Counted from the first letter of the stretch, positions 45,708 to 56,475 are shown. The stretch: 64,000 bases of DNA from Arthonia radiata (GCA_002989075.1 PSQN01000003.1:2298340-2362339), one strand, 5' to 3'. The notes: a model not told the origin generated them from the letters alone. Numbers and translations: made by a program.

Positions 45708-48700
45708 ATGGCGGCCTCAAAAGACACAGACACCCTCACCACATCCCTCCAAAACCTCTCCTTCTCCGACCCATCGCCAGACTTCTCGGTCGACGACCTG
45801 CTAGCTTCATCCCACTCACTTCCGAGGAAACGCCAGAAGCCCACTCATAGCACTCTCAGATCCACACTAACGCACGACTTTCTCACGCCCTCCCATCAAT
45901 TCTCCCCGCAATGGCTGTCCCGACTACAAACCCGCTTTCCAATCTCCACACCCGAAACCGACCTCTTCGCGTTGGCGCCAACACAGTCACGCACTGTGAC
46001 GCGTTTCTCCCGCTCCGGCCTCGAGGGGCGAGTGACAGGATACAGAGAAGTCACCGTCCCAGCCAGCAGCGCAAACGCCAAGAACTCAACGAGTATGCTG
46101 CGGAAAGCGGCCGGTCGAGCCGAGTTCGTGCGGGGCGGGAGTGGATTCATGCCGTTTGCGCCGGGTGGGTTTGAGGAAGGCGGGAACCTAGAGGCGATTG
46201 AGAGGGTGGCGGAGGCGGAGGGGAGGGCGGTAGAGGGGGAGAAGGGAAGGAAGAAAGGAGAGGGGTTGAAGCGCGTGATTGATGTGAAGGCTGAGGGGGG
46301 TTTGTTGGAGGTTGCGCCGGGGTTGGGGAGGGGGTTTAGGGTTGAGAGGAGCAATGGGAAGAGGGCGGAGGAGGTGGAGGGGATTGTAAGTGAGGAGGTG
46401 AGTGAGGATGTGGGTGGTGAGGGTGAGATTGGGGAGAGGGTGGATGGTGAGTTGGTGAATGGGGATGGGGATGGAAGTGGTGAGGGAGCAGTTAATGTGG
46501 AGGAGGACATCGACGCTCTGCTGCCTGTTGAGTTTCCAGCATTGGCCGGCAAACCGAACTTGAAGTCCTCAAGGCAACGCCCGGGCAGGGAATGGGCCCA
46601 CGCTATCGACGTTAACAAGCCCTTCACCAACTTTCACACCCTGGTTCCTGAGATGGCGAGAACGTGGCCATTCGAACTTGACACATTCCAAAAAGAAGCT
46701 GTCTACCACCTTGAATCCAACGAGTCCGTCTTTGTCGCTGCGCATACCTCTGCTGGCAAGACGGTCGTCGCTGAGTACGCCATCGCTTTGGCACAGAAGC
46801 ACATGACGAAAGCCATCTACACCTCGCCTATCAAGGCTCTCAGCAATCAGAAGTTCCGCGACTTTCAAGGTACTTTTGAGGACGTCGGCATTCTCACGGG
46901 TGACGTCCAGATCCGACCGGAAGCCAGCTGTCTTATCATGACCACGGAGATTCTGCGGAGCATGCTTTACCGCGGCGCCGACCTGATTCGTGATGTCGAG
47001 TATGTCATATTTGACGAGGTGCACTACGTAAATGATCTCGAGCGTGGTGTGGTATGGGAGGAGGTCATTATCATGCTGCCGGAGCATGTCACGCTTATCT
47101 TGCTATCAGCGACAGTACCGAATTCGTATGAATTCGCCAGCTGGGTCGGAAGGACCAAGAAGAAGGATATCTACGTCATCTCAACGCCAAAGCGTCCGGT
47201 GCCGCTGCAGCACTACTTATGGGCAAACAAGGGTATGCACTTGATCGTGGACAGCGAGAAGAAGTTCATCGAGAAGGGCTGGAAAGATGCAAATGATGCG
47301 CTTTCGGGCCGTGATAAGATCAAGGCGGCAGAGGCGAAGCAAGCAGCAGCGAGTCAAGCGGGCCGTGGACAGCAGCAGAATCAACGCGGACAGAGAGGTG
47401 GTGCGCAGAGGGGGGGACCGCAGCAACGAGGGCGGGGCCAGCCCGCGGCAAGAGGGCAGAGAAATATTGCGAGGACTGGGAGAGGTGGTGGTAGGACGAC
47501 GGCAGCACAAGATCGGACATTGTGGGTTGGCTTGGTCAATCATCTGCGGAAAGAAGACTTGCTACCGACTTGCATATTTGTCTTCTCGAAGAAGCGGTGT
47601 GAAGAAAATGCGGACGCAATGTCGAACCTGGATTTTTGCGATGCGAAGGAGAGAAGTGCGATCCACATGATCTTGGAGAAGTCGCTGGCCAGGCTAAGCC
47701 AGGAGGACAGGAAGCTGCCGCAGATACGGCGGATGCGCGAGCTGCTGAGTCGAGGAATTGCGGTCCATCATGGTGGATTGTTGCCGATCGTGAAGGAGGT
47801 AGTTGAGATCTTGTTTGCGAGGACGCTGGTGAAGGTACTGTTTGCGACGGAGACGTTTGCTATGGGTCTGAACCTGCCAACGAGGACGGTCGTATTCTCC
47901 GGATATCGCAAGCATGACGGTAGGCAGTTCCGAGATCTACTACCGGGCGAGTATACGCAGATGGCTGGCCGCGCAGGACGACGAGGTCTAGATCCTGTGG
48001 GCTCTGTCATCATTGTCGCACCAGGCGCAGAAGAAGCACCGCCGGCTGGCACACTGCGCAACATGATCCTTGGTGACCCGACAAAGCTCCGCTCGCAGTT
48101 TAGGCTCACCTACAACATGATCCTCAACCTGCTCAGAGTCGAAGCGCTCAAGATCGAAGAGATGATCAAACGCTCCTTCAGCGAGAATGCGGCTCAGGCT
48201 CTCCTGCCCGAACACGAGAAAGCCGTCAAGCTCTCTGAAGCCGACCTCGAGAAGATCAAGCGCGACCCCTGCGATATCTGCGATAAAGACATTGAAGCCT
48301 GCCACCAAGCAAGCATGGATTTCCGCCGGCTGACCTCGGACCTGCATCTCGCTCTCCTTGGCTCACCCATCGGCCGCCGCATGTTCATGCCCCGCCGTCT
48401 CGTCGTCTATCAAAAGGACAACACCCGCATGGCCGGCATCCTCCTCCGCGAAGGGGTCACGCGCATCGCCGCGCCCGCCATTCAAGTCCTTGAATTAGCA
48501 CCTGTGGACGCCCATCGCACATCCTCCGACATCCTTCCCTACCTCCCCACATTCCGACCGCATTTTACCTCTATGCCGCAGAAGCGCTCGGACCTCCGCC
48601 TCCGCGCCGCTTCTATCCCCCTCACAGACCTCGAAGCCCTCACAACCACCCTCATCAAATCCGACCCTTCCCTCCTCATAAATCTTGACCGCGACCCACC

Positions 48701-49562
48701 TCAAGAAGCGCTCGACGAACTCCTCAGCCTCACCTCATCCTGGACATCCGACACATGGACCGAAGCCGACTACACTAAGATCAAAGACCTCTCCGTACGA
48801 GAGATCATGCAATCCCGCACCGCCGCCGCGGAGACCGCCCAATCCGCCACCTGCATCACATGCCCCGACTTCCTGAAACACATCACCCAACGCCACGACG
48901 AATGGCTCATCCGCGAGAACATCTCCTCCCTGAAAGCGCTAATGTCCGATCAAAACCTGCAGCTCCTACCCGACTACGAACAGCGCATCTCCGTACTCCG
49001 CGATCTCAGCTTTGTGGACAGCAACTCTCGCGTCGAGCTGAAGGGAAAGGTTGCGTGCGAAATCCACGGGTCAGACGAACTAGTCCTCACCGAGCTGATC
49101 CTGGAGAACGCCCTCGCGGACTTCGAGCCAGCCGAGATCTGCGCATTACTGAGCTGTTTCGTCTTCCAAGAGAAGACTGACGTTGAACCCACATTAACCC
49201 CTCAATTAGAAAGAGGGAAGGAAACGATCGTCAAGATCTCAGAGAAGGTGAACCACTACCAGACTCTCCACCAGGTCATTCTCTCCTCTGAGGATAGTAA
49301 CGACTTCGTGAGCCGGCCGCGGTTTGGGCTGGTGGAGGTGGTGCACGAGTGGGCGCGGGGCATGAGCTTTGCGCAGATTATGGATTTGACGGATGTGCTA
49401 GAGGGGACGATCGTGCGGGTTATAGGGAGGCTGGAGGAGTGTTGTAGGGAGGTGAGGGGAGCGGCCAGGATTGTGGGCGATCCGGGCTTGTTTGCGAAGA
49501 TGGAGGTTTGTGGGGAGTTGGTTCGGAGGGATATTACGGCTGTGGCGAGTTTGTATATGTAA
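45708..49562 (+). CDS. SKI2: Ski2 DExH RNA helicase of the SKI complex
   Basis: Intronless, 1284 aa, ATG at 45708. Ski2 is the helicase of the Ski2-Ski3-Ski8 complex that feeds mRNA 3' ends into the cytoplasmic exosome. The N-terminal region binds Ski3/Ski8 and has a Gly/Glu-rich low-complexity stretch (about 160-270). Helicase motifs are Walker A TSAGKTVVAEYA (about 347), DEVH in VIFDEVHYVND (about 436), HHGGLLPIVKEVVEILF and QMAGRAGRRGLD (about 751). Residues about 550-601 form an RGG/Gln-rich insert inside the core, placed before the family VFSKKRCEENAD segment. The arch and DSHCT C-terminal region follow, ending in ITAVASLYM. Length and motif order match the family. Mtr4 is excluded by the N-terminus and the 1284-aa size. 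Confidence 0.96.
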   Translation: MAASKDTDTLTTSLQNLSFSDPSPDFSVDDLLASSHSLPRKRQKPTHSTLRSTLTHDFLTPSHQFSPQWLSRLQTRFPISTPETDLFALAPTQSRTVTRFSRSGLEGRVTGYREVTVPASSANAKNSTSMLRKAAGRAEFVRGGSGFMPFAPGGFEEGGNLEAIERVAEAEGRAVEGEKGRKKGEGLKRVIDVKAEGGLLEVAPGLGRGFRVERSNGKRAEEVEGIVSEEVSEDVGGEGEIGERVDGELVNGDGDGSGEGAVNVEEDIDALLPVEFPALAGKPNLKSSRQRPGREWAHAIDVNKPFTNFHTLVPEMARTWPFELDTFQKEAVYHLESNESVFVAAHTSAGKTVVAEYAIALAQKHMTKAIYTSPIKALSNQKFRDFQGTFEDVGILTGDVQIRPEASCLIMTTEILRSMLYRGADLIRDVEYVIFDEVHYVNDLERGVVWEEVIIMLPEHVTLILLSATVPNSYEFASWVGRTKKKDIYVISTPKRPVPLQHYLWANKGMHLIVDSEKKFIEKGWKDANDALSGRDKIKAAEAKQAAASQAGRGQQQNQRGQRGGAQRGGPQQRGRGQPAARGQRNIARTGRGGGRTTAAQDRTLWVGLVNHLRKEDLLPTCIFVFSKKRCEENADAMSNLDFCDAKERSAIHMILEKSLARLSQEDRKLPQIRRMRELLSRGIAVHHGGLLPIVKEVVEILFARTLVKVLFATETFAMGLNLPTRTVVFSGYRKHDGRQFRDLLPGEYTQMAGRAGRRGLDPVGSVIIVAPGAEEAPPAGTLRNMILGDPTKLRSQFRLTYNMILNLLRVEALKIEEMIKRSFSENAAQALLPEHEKAVKLSEADLEKIKRDPCDICDKDIEACHQASMDFRRLTSDLHLALLGSPIGRRMFMPRRLVVYQKDNTRMAGILLREGVTRIAAPAIQVLELAPVDAHRTSSDILPYLPTFRPHFTSMPQKRSDLRLRAASIPLTDLEALTTTLIKSDPSLLINLDRDPPQEALDELLSLTSSWTSDTWTEADYTKIKDLSVREIMQSRTAAAETAQSATCITCPDFLKHITQRHDEWLIRENISSLKALMSDQNLQLLPDYEQRISVLRDLSFVDSNSRVELKGKVACEIHGSDELVLTELILENALADFEPAEICALLSCFVFQEKTDVEPTLTPQLERGKETIVKISEKVNHYQTLHQVILSSEDSNDFVSRPRFGLVEVVHEWARGMSFAQIMDLTDVLEGTIVRVIGRLEECCREVRGAARIVGDPGLFAKMEVCGELVRRDITAVASLYM

Positions 49563-50576
49563 GTTTGAGGGAATGGATGGAGTGGTGCAGGAAGGGATGG
49601 GTCTGTAAATCAAACATCGATGGTTCAAGAAGGAAGGCTTGAGCAGCAATATTCTCTTAGCTCGAGAGCCGGAGAGTGTTCTACAAGTGGAAAATGATTG
49701 GTATGTAAGAGCCTTCCACGGCAGAGGATGGACAGTAGATTCAATAACATGACTAACTAAATTGTGACTTTTCTCGAGCGATGAGCTCAAATCTAGATGC
49801 TTTTACGGGAGTACCGCCGTAAGGGGTTTAGCGCGTAATAGCAGATCTACTACAAGACGATACGTACCTTGGTTCTTTTCACTTTCACCAGCATTTGCAC
49901 TGATACCTCAAGCTGACAAGCAGTCGCAACGAGGATTACTCATGGCTGAGTCGTTGGCTATGTCTCTGATCAATACCAAGAGCTGTAGCCTTTTACGAGG
50001 TTCGGCTCAGGTCACGACGTTTCTTACACGTGTCCTCTGCGGTCGCAACATAGCATGCATCCTCGAGCCTTTGCTCGAATACATCGTTCTATTCTAAAAA
50101 CGCAATGAGGAGCTCACCAGTCATCATGGCGTACCTGGCCTTTCACAAGAGCAGCTAGTTTGGCCCCAGGTCTCCTGCGTTGGGTTATCAACAGGTGTCC
50201 TGAGCAAATTCCTACCGTCTGGGGGCCACGAGGAGTCTGAAACATAGCAGAATCAAGCCAAATATAGTCGCGCTTGATAATTCATGGATAGGGGTGGTAG
50301 ATAACGCTGTCCCTATTTGCGGCCTCTACGTATGGCTTTTCGAAACATACGCTTCAGCTCAAATCGTCGATCAGCTTGATCTTATGCTTTAGCACTCTTC
50401 TAGGTACATGCAGTTTAGTGCTAAGCAGCAGTCTGTCCTTACCACTCCAACATCGTCCCCAGGGAGCTCAGAAACCTAAAGCACACTTTCCATAGCCGCG
50501 TCGATTTTACCGCGTCGATTTTACCGCGTCGATCTTACCACCCTTGCATCAGCGAAAGACCGGATTAGAAGCAAGC
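49563..50576. other. Intergenic, no gene seen apart from a 14-bp repeat
   Basis: About 1 kb past SKI2 with lower coding potential than the region to the left. All frames are short, and no RNA gene is recognised. The right end holds the 14-bp repeat described next and the promoter of the small gene at 50577. Confidence 0.5.
50496..50537 (+). repeat. Three perfect-to-near-perfect 14-bp repeats
   Basis: ccgcgtcgatttta is repeated three times head to tail (the third copy has one change). It ends 39 bp before the ATG of the small gene at 50577. The position suggests either 5' UTR or a core-promoter element, but no binding factor is known to me. Confidence 0.75.
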
Positions 50577-51126
50577 ATGTCGCTCCCCAGCGTCACTGCC
50601 AAATGGAGCATTCTCACAAACATCGTGACCTGGGGTACGGCGCCGCTCCGTAGAGCGCCTAATCCACTGACTGCGACTAACTAACCCTCCTCGCAGAGAT
50701 CCACGGCGACGAAGAGTTCGTGCTAATATGGGGAGCCCGGATCGAGCGCTTGATGAAGGCATGGGATCATGAAGGCTTCGACTCGTCACCGCAGGGCCGG
50801 CTGCTGAAATACAGGTCAAAGGGGTGGGGCAGGCAAGTGAACATTCTCCTGAAAACATTGGTCCGCCCGCCGTTTGTGTGTACGGATCTTAAAGGCGGTG
50901 GTTGCTTCGGGTGGACGTTCGCGGTGGAGGATCCAGCGAAAGGACCGTTCGGCATGTCGTCCGCGAGTGGTGGAGCTGGCGTGCCGAACCAGCCCGATGT
51001 TGATATGAGGGTCAGTACAGACCCTGCTCCGTACAGACCTTGTATGATGGAAGCGCTGAACGGATGATACGCGGACTGCACGTGTAGCATATCGACATTC
51101 ATCGAGCGCGAGCTCTTACACACTAG
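50577..51126 (+). CDS. Small spliced hypothetical protein
   Basis: Not recognised. Exon 1 is 50577-50634 and exon 2 starts at 50697 (62-bp intron with GTACGG donor, CTAAC branch and CGCAG acceptor, phase 1). The second intron is less sure: a GTCAGT donor at 51011 and TAG acceptor at 51087 give 136 aa ending at 51126, whereas read-through ends at 51067. The protein has MSLPSVTAKWSILTNIVTW, then a compact globular-looking region with several Trp and Gly (VLIWGARIERLMKAWDHEG), and an RQVNILLKTLVRPPFV stretch. The well-formed first intron is the main sign that this is a gene. Helical segments with Trp suggest a small domain, but I would not guess a role. Confidence 0.5.
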
Positions 51127-51960
51127 AGAGTTGCGAGACTGGAGTATTTATGCGCTTTCTTTCCTCCCCTTGACGCTCCTCAAATCTGCCCCAACTCGGA
51201 GGTGGTCGTCTAAGATCAAGAAAGCAGTGTCTATCTTTAGCATAGGCGCATGTGGGCTGAAAATGTAACGGCCAGATGACAAATGAACTCAATCTGCTGT
51301 GAGGGCTTCCCGGGCAGAATGTGTTTTGTAATTCAGTGCGGCATACAGTCAAAGTCTAGGTGTCCACCATTATCGTAGCGTTCGCCAGCACTGACAACAG
51401 TGCGCGACATGCGAAGATTACACAGGTATCAGCATTGTCTCCTGGACCTAGTTCATCGCCCAAAGTATGCCATGGACTTGCAAGGACATCTCTGTTTGTA
51501 GCTCTCAACGGCGACTCTATAGGCTCAGTGGAGAAGGTTGGCTCGCCCTTCCCCGGGAGTCTTACAGTACGCGCACCGCACCGCGTGTCTCTTGAGACCT
51601 GAAAAGCTGTTAAATATTCGAAATGTTTAGAGTTCCATTGTAACATGTATATGGGCATGTGAAGCCACTTGATAACGCAATAGGAAAACGCAATCTTGAC
51701 GCTTGTGATTTGCTCGTCGGCTGAGCCCAGAAGCAACACCTTGGAAAAAATACGCAGACCATGCGACGCGGGACAGTCATGGTAAGCTGACGCAGAAGGC
51801 CGTAGGCAATAAAGTCGGGTAAGTGCCATTCGCAGCGATATCACTCTAGGGTAATGCGCGACATACTGCTGAACATCTGCGATGAGGCAGCGATGAAGTG
51901 AAACAGCAAGATGTTAATAAATGGATTCAGGCGTGGTGAAACTACATAGTGGAGAGGGTG
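51127..51960. other. Intergenic, no supported gene
   Basis: A 162-codon minus frame at 51356-51844 opens with GTG rather than ATG and has no motif. The next ATG gives a shorter product without recognisable features. Nothing else is seen. Confidence 0.4.
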
Positions 51961-52224
51961 ATGGAAACTGACCCGATGGAGCCAGAGACCCGAGTATCAC
52001 AGCCTCCCAGCGTGATCTTGGAGTTCGTACGGAACAAAGCGGCGATGGATAGGCTAGACAGGCTTTTGTGGCCTAAGGATCAGGGCAAGCACATGTTTGA
52101 ATTTATGCACGCAGGGTGCTGCCTCCAGTGGAACCGGAGGTGTGAGTACGAGACGACTAATGAGGTGAAAATTTACGCTAAAGAGATACGAAGCTTGAAG
52201 AAGCCCATTGGCGATGAAGGGTAG
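51961..52224 (+). CDS. Short hypothetical ORF
   Basis: 87 aa from the ATG at 51961. Composition is mixed and soluble, with a helical stretch FVRNKAAMDRLDRLLW, three Cys residues and several Lys. There is no TM, signal peptide or known motif. It lies in the sparse accessory zone, so it may be a small orphan gene or a relic. Confidence 0.3.
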   Translation: METDPMEPETRVSQPPSVILEFVRNKAAMDRLDRLLWPKDQGKHMFEFMHAGCCLQWNRRCEYETTNEVKIYAKEIRSLKKPIGDEG

Positions 52225-53512
52225 TGAGCGGAGGTCCCTGCGACAATGCCAAAACCAGGCATGCACATATATGTCCCTCATCAAATGAGAACGTTTGTGT
52301 GCCGTATGACTCGCGAATTGTATATCTGTCGGCGGGGTTTCTAGCAATTTCATCTACTTTCGACAGCCTCTCTGTGTTAAATTCTTGAAACAGCCCCTCG
52401 CCAACAGCCATAGATGTTTTCAAGCCTAAAGCGAGAAGCAAGAAGCCGGCGGGCCCGAATTGAACGACCACTTCCCAAAAGACCAGCAACAAGTGCGTCC
52501 GCAGGTCAGTAGCTGTAGAATTTAAGATAGTGAGCATAAGCGTGGCACGAAAGCGTGGCTTGACGGCTGTCGTCGGATGTTCGCAAGAGAAAGCCTCGGC
52601 TTTTGGTCTTGCATGAAAGAGGAGGGTGTCTCGTTGGATGCAATGCACGTGCGTGATTCCGCAACCTTTCGTCTTGACGGAGATATTCGAAAAAGTTCAA
52701 CGGTTGTGAGGCGAGTCACGGTCCCCGATTCCTGAATAGGCTGTGGTCTATGCGTGCTGTTGCGGGCGCTTGTGACAAGTGCTGCTAGTGTTCCAGGCCT
52801 CGTTTCGACATCTCTACACAAAAGGTTGTGTGGTTCTGTGTTTAAGTTGCTGCATTGGTGTGTTTGTTTAGTGGTGCGTTGGTGCGTTGGTGCGTTTGTG
52901 TGGTTGTGCGGTCGTATTTTTGTAGATGTATGGATGTGTGGATGTGTAGAGCTGTGGATGGTGTGGATGTGGTAAAGTTTGTGAGAGAGCGTGCGTACCA
53001 CATAGAAGGTATCAATGCCCAACAATTAACTCCTTGACACTGTCATCGAAACAGGATGTGATGGTTCCACAAGTCTCCTAACGGTCTCCCACGTGCATTG
53101 GCCGGGTAATACCGGCCCACATGAGGCAGACCGCAGGTCCCCATGGACGCAAGCATGTGTTCGTGACAGAAGCTCGCAGCAGAAGCAGCTTACGCCTGAC
53201 TCGAGCTGTCCCGTTCGAGATGATCTGCATTGTGATACCTTTTTGCCTCTTCCGAGCCTCCCATTGAGGTCGCCGAAATCGCCGACTGGCATGATCCTTC
53301 ATTATCACCACGGCGTCGACGCAGTTCTACGCATGACTGTGGGTTCTGCGAATGCCCTCTGCTCCTCTTTCGGAAAATTCGCTGTTCTAGACTTGCGCGA
53401 TGATCGATGCACACGCTCGATCATGCCGTCTGATCCGCCGCCGACGCTTGGATAAAGAGCGGAGCAGCTCTTTTCTCACTTTGAAACGCTTGGAGCGAGG
53501 GCACACGTTGAG
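52225..53512. other. Intergenic with a T/G-rich minisatellite
   Basis: No gene is supported. Several 60-160 codon frames on both strands lack motifs. The T/G-rich repeat is listed separately, and the right end leads into the receptor-like relic. Confidence 0.45.
52857..52975 (+). repeat. T/G-rich minisatellite
   Basis: Short units such as ggtgcgtt (at least three in a row) and gatgtgtg (several copies with drift) fill about 120 bp of T/G-rich plus strand. Strand asymmetry is strong. Confidence 0.65.
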
Positions 53513-54852
53513 ATGGCGAACACCACAGCTGACCACTTGACGTATCTTGGCGACCGACAGCTGGCTGTGAGTATCCCTTGCAAGTCCAGCGCCAGATAGC
53601 AGCTGACATCCCTTTACCAGGCTCTGATCTGGTCACTAACCAGCATTGCCCTTTGCTTCGCCGGCGGTCGCTTCGTCATCCGGATTTTGTGCTCAAACAC
53701 CTAATGTGGGACGACCTCTTCTTTGGGCTGGCCACCGCATTCCTCATTCCCTTCTCCGTGTGCTGGCAAATGCGCGTCCCGCAGATCCGCAACCTCACAC
53801 TGGAGTGGAGGGGCCGAGGCTGGGGCACAGAAGTCGTGACAGACTAACAGCAAAAACACATATCATAAATGCAGCGGAGAGCATAATTGTAAGCTCTACA
53901 AGCACGCTGCAAGGTAGTTGAGATCTGATTGAATACTTCCGTAAGCTCAACTCTGCTCTTGCTTTTGAGTATGCTGGGGGTTGACAGGCTGAAAGAAGGT
54001 GACTCCACACACGCATGTCATGACTTTTGTCCTCCTGCCTTGGGCCTACAAGCACCACTCACGGAAGGCGAAGCGCATGATTACTGGCTCCGCGACCGCC
54101 GATATGAGCTCGCGGGCATTCACCTCTTCTTCCTGCTTGTCTGGCTGATCAAGGGGAATTTCCTGTGTCTTTATCGCTCGCTCTTTGGGATCTTGTTGTC
54201 ATTTTAGAGAGTGTGATTGGTGCTTGCAGTTGTGGTATTCGTTGCGTTTTGGGTGTGCATTGCGGGAGTTTTGGTCGTATGTTCAAAGGCTTCGAATTTT
54301 GGGGATATACGTGAGTGGTGAGACCTCATGAGCTAGAGTTCCTGTATGCTGAAACCATAGATTGGTGTAGAGGCGTGCACTGCGTCTCAAAGCCGGGACT
54401 CGCGCTCGCGACGAACAAGTACACCTGCGCTATCAATGTGGTCACGGACGTCCTCGGTAAGTCATTAAAAACCCACAGCGTAAGAAATCGCAGGTGATCT
54501 GTCTGTCACAGTTATCGCGCTCCCGCTGTGGATGCTGCGAACCGTTAAGATTGATCCGCTTCAAAAAGCCGGTTTGGCAATCACGTTTTCGCTGGGTCTC
54601 TTGATTGTCGTGATGGACATTGTGCGCATGATTCGAGGCGTCATGGTAAACGCTGACTTCTCGGAGTTGACCGCTCTGATCGTGGCGGAGGCATGCGTTG
54701 CAACCGTCGTTGGCGCGCTGCCTACGTATCGTGCCCTACTCAAAGCTCGAAAGCGGAGAAGTGTGTCGCTATCCTATGGGAGGTTGGCACACCGCTTGTC
54801 TGATACAACGGCGCGGATGCCCTTGGAGTCGAGCCTTGGATGCGCAACTTGA
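53513..54852 (+). pseudogene. Decayed rhodopsin-like (Pth11-type) membrane protein gene
   Basis: Host gene relic. The start MANTTADHLTYLGDRQLA (53513-53565) splices via GTGAGT to 53621 and a first TM helix (ALIWSLTSIALCFAGGRFVI). There the frame shifts by one base, and HLMWDDLFFGLATAFLIPF continues in another frame. Further on, YELAGIHLFFLLVWLIKGNF is a family TM segment. A TAG and then a TGA interrupt the reading before VLAVVVFVAFWVCIAGVLVV. The next exons (KYTCAINVVTDVL, a splice, then ALPLWMLRTVKIDPLQKAGLAITFSLG) are typical of the fungal rhodopsin domain. The tail ends at 54852, overlapping the P450 3' end by 79 bp on the opposite strand, and lacks the usual long C-terminal region. Family members are seven-TM receptors linked in some pathogens to surface sensing. 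An error-free functional gene is unlikely given three separate lesions. Confidence 0.65.
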
Positions 54853-56475
54853 TAATCGTGTCGAAACTCCACATCCTCCAGGCCAGTCTCGAAAAGCTCC
54901 ATGTCGTACTGCGTAACGGTGCTCAAGTACACTAGTAGCTCTGCGTTTGCAAGGTTCATGCCCAAACACCTCCGTGCGCCCCTTCCGAAGCCGTAGTGGT
55001 ACTTCAGCCTCTGCTTTCCTTCATCGCCTAGCCAACGCTCCGGTCGGAACTCCCAGGGATCCGGAAAAATAGTCTCGTTGGTGTGAATACAGAGTGTCGT
55101 CATGCTCATAGGTGTGCCCGCCGGAATGGCCCAGTTCCTGTACTGCAACGTCTCATCTGGGGCCACGCGGGCCACACGGCCTGTCAGTCCGAATGAGAGA
55201 CGATTCCCCTCCTGGATGACGGCATTAAGGTAAGGGAGCCGTGTAAGCTGAACAATCGAGGGGTCATTGCCCAAAGGCTCGAGCTCGTCCCGAAGACGTG
55301 ACAGCATTGCTGGGTTCCGGAGCAGGTGGAAATGCGTGATCCCCGTGGTCTTCGCCGTGGATTCTGTTGCGGCCATGACAAGGAAGGTACCTTCTTGACC
55401 AAGTCGAGCGGGTAGTTCTTCTGATCGCTGAAGCTCCTCATGATCTTTAATGTCGTGAAGTATTGAACGCTTGTGTGCTGACTTGCCCTGTGCTTTCTCG
55501 GCCATTATTTGATCAATCTCTGCCCCAATGCTCTACTCTACTCAGTCAATGTTGCTGGGAATCGCTACTTGAGGAGATTTCGCGTCACTCACCCTACGAA
55601 GATCCATCATATTTCGAGCCCCAGGCGGCGTGAAGCGCCGACTGATGAACATCGGCAGCCTCTCAAGTATTCTGAATACGGATGGCACATTCGCCCTCAA
55701 TTTCACACTGAACAGCATCTGCGTAAGATTTCTGCGCATGACAGCTGCATCTTCGATGCTGCCAAGGTAGTTACTATCTTTGTCGAAAGAGTATTGGAAC
55801 ACGATACTAATGGTAGTCAGCGTGGGAGCCCACGAACCGATGGCGAATCAGCCGAAGAAATTACATACTCTCGAGAGAGAGCATAATAAAGGTCGGAAAG
55901 ATTGACTGCTGCGCGTTGGCTATCTTCTGCTGCTGCGTCAAGGTGAGCGCTAAGGTGCATGACCTTTTTCTTGATCATAGGCTCGAGAGCAAGCACGCTC
56001 TTCTGGCTGAAAAAAGGGTTCAGGGCCTCGCGACGACGTCGATGGAGTTCATGGTCACGTGCGCCAGCCGTTGAAAATGGTAAATTGAGATTTTGCAGTT
56101 GGAAGACGGCCTTCTCCCGCTTGCGTGCGTTGGATGCAGGATAGATCTCCTCGAGAAAGGCAAGATCGTTCACGTGAACCTCACCGGGCGTTATGCGAAT
56201 GATTGTCCCTATTCGTGACGTGAGCCAGGCTAAAAGCTATGCAGAAGATTATATTCACCGTAGCGCACGTGTAGATCCTTGATCTTGAACACATATTGTC
56301 CTGGTTTGACAACATCATAGTAGAACTCATACCAGTAGGTCAAGGCAGCTAGGCGTGGTCCGGGTATGTTTGCGAGCGCGTGGAGGAAGAGACGTTGAAG
56401 GATGAGCCATGACAGCGATGTAAGCATGATTAGGATGACCGTAGTGAGCAAAGCAATGGCAGTACTGCTTGCCAT
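54774..56475 (-). CDS. Cytochrome P450 monooxygenase
   Basis: Four exons: 56475-56259, 56208-55869, 55806-55593 and 55532-54774 (introns 50, 62 and 60 bp, all phase-consistent), giving 509 aa. An N-terminal ER anchor ([20 protein letters not shown]) is followed by the proline hinge IPGPRLAAL. The I-helix oxygen motif is AATEST (residues 311-316), where the usual form is (A/G)-G-x-(D/E)-T-(T/S). The K-helix E-x-x-R is EGNR (365-368). The RPERW motif is at 420-424, and the heme loop [14 protein letters not shown] has its Cys ligand at 446. The overall shape resembles the fungal trichodiene-oxygenase-like P450 clade. It probably oxidises a secondary metabolite or xenobiotic. No synthase gene lies nearby, so it is not part of a visible cluster. 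All essential motifs are present, so it is likely functional, although it ends within the neighbouring relic. Confidence 0.9.

Noticed and set aside
54774-56475. P450 as part of a secondary-metabolite cluster
   Set aside because: No polyketide, peptide or terpene synthase, and no cluster regulator, is visible in the window.
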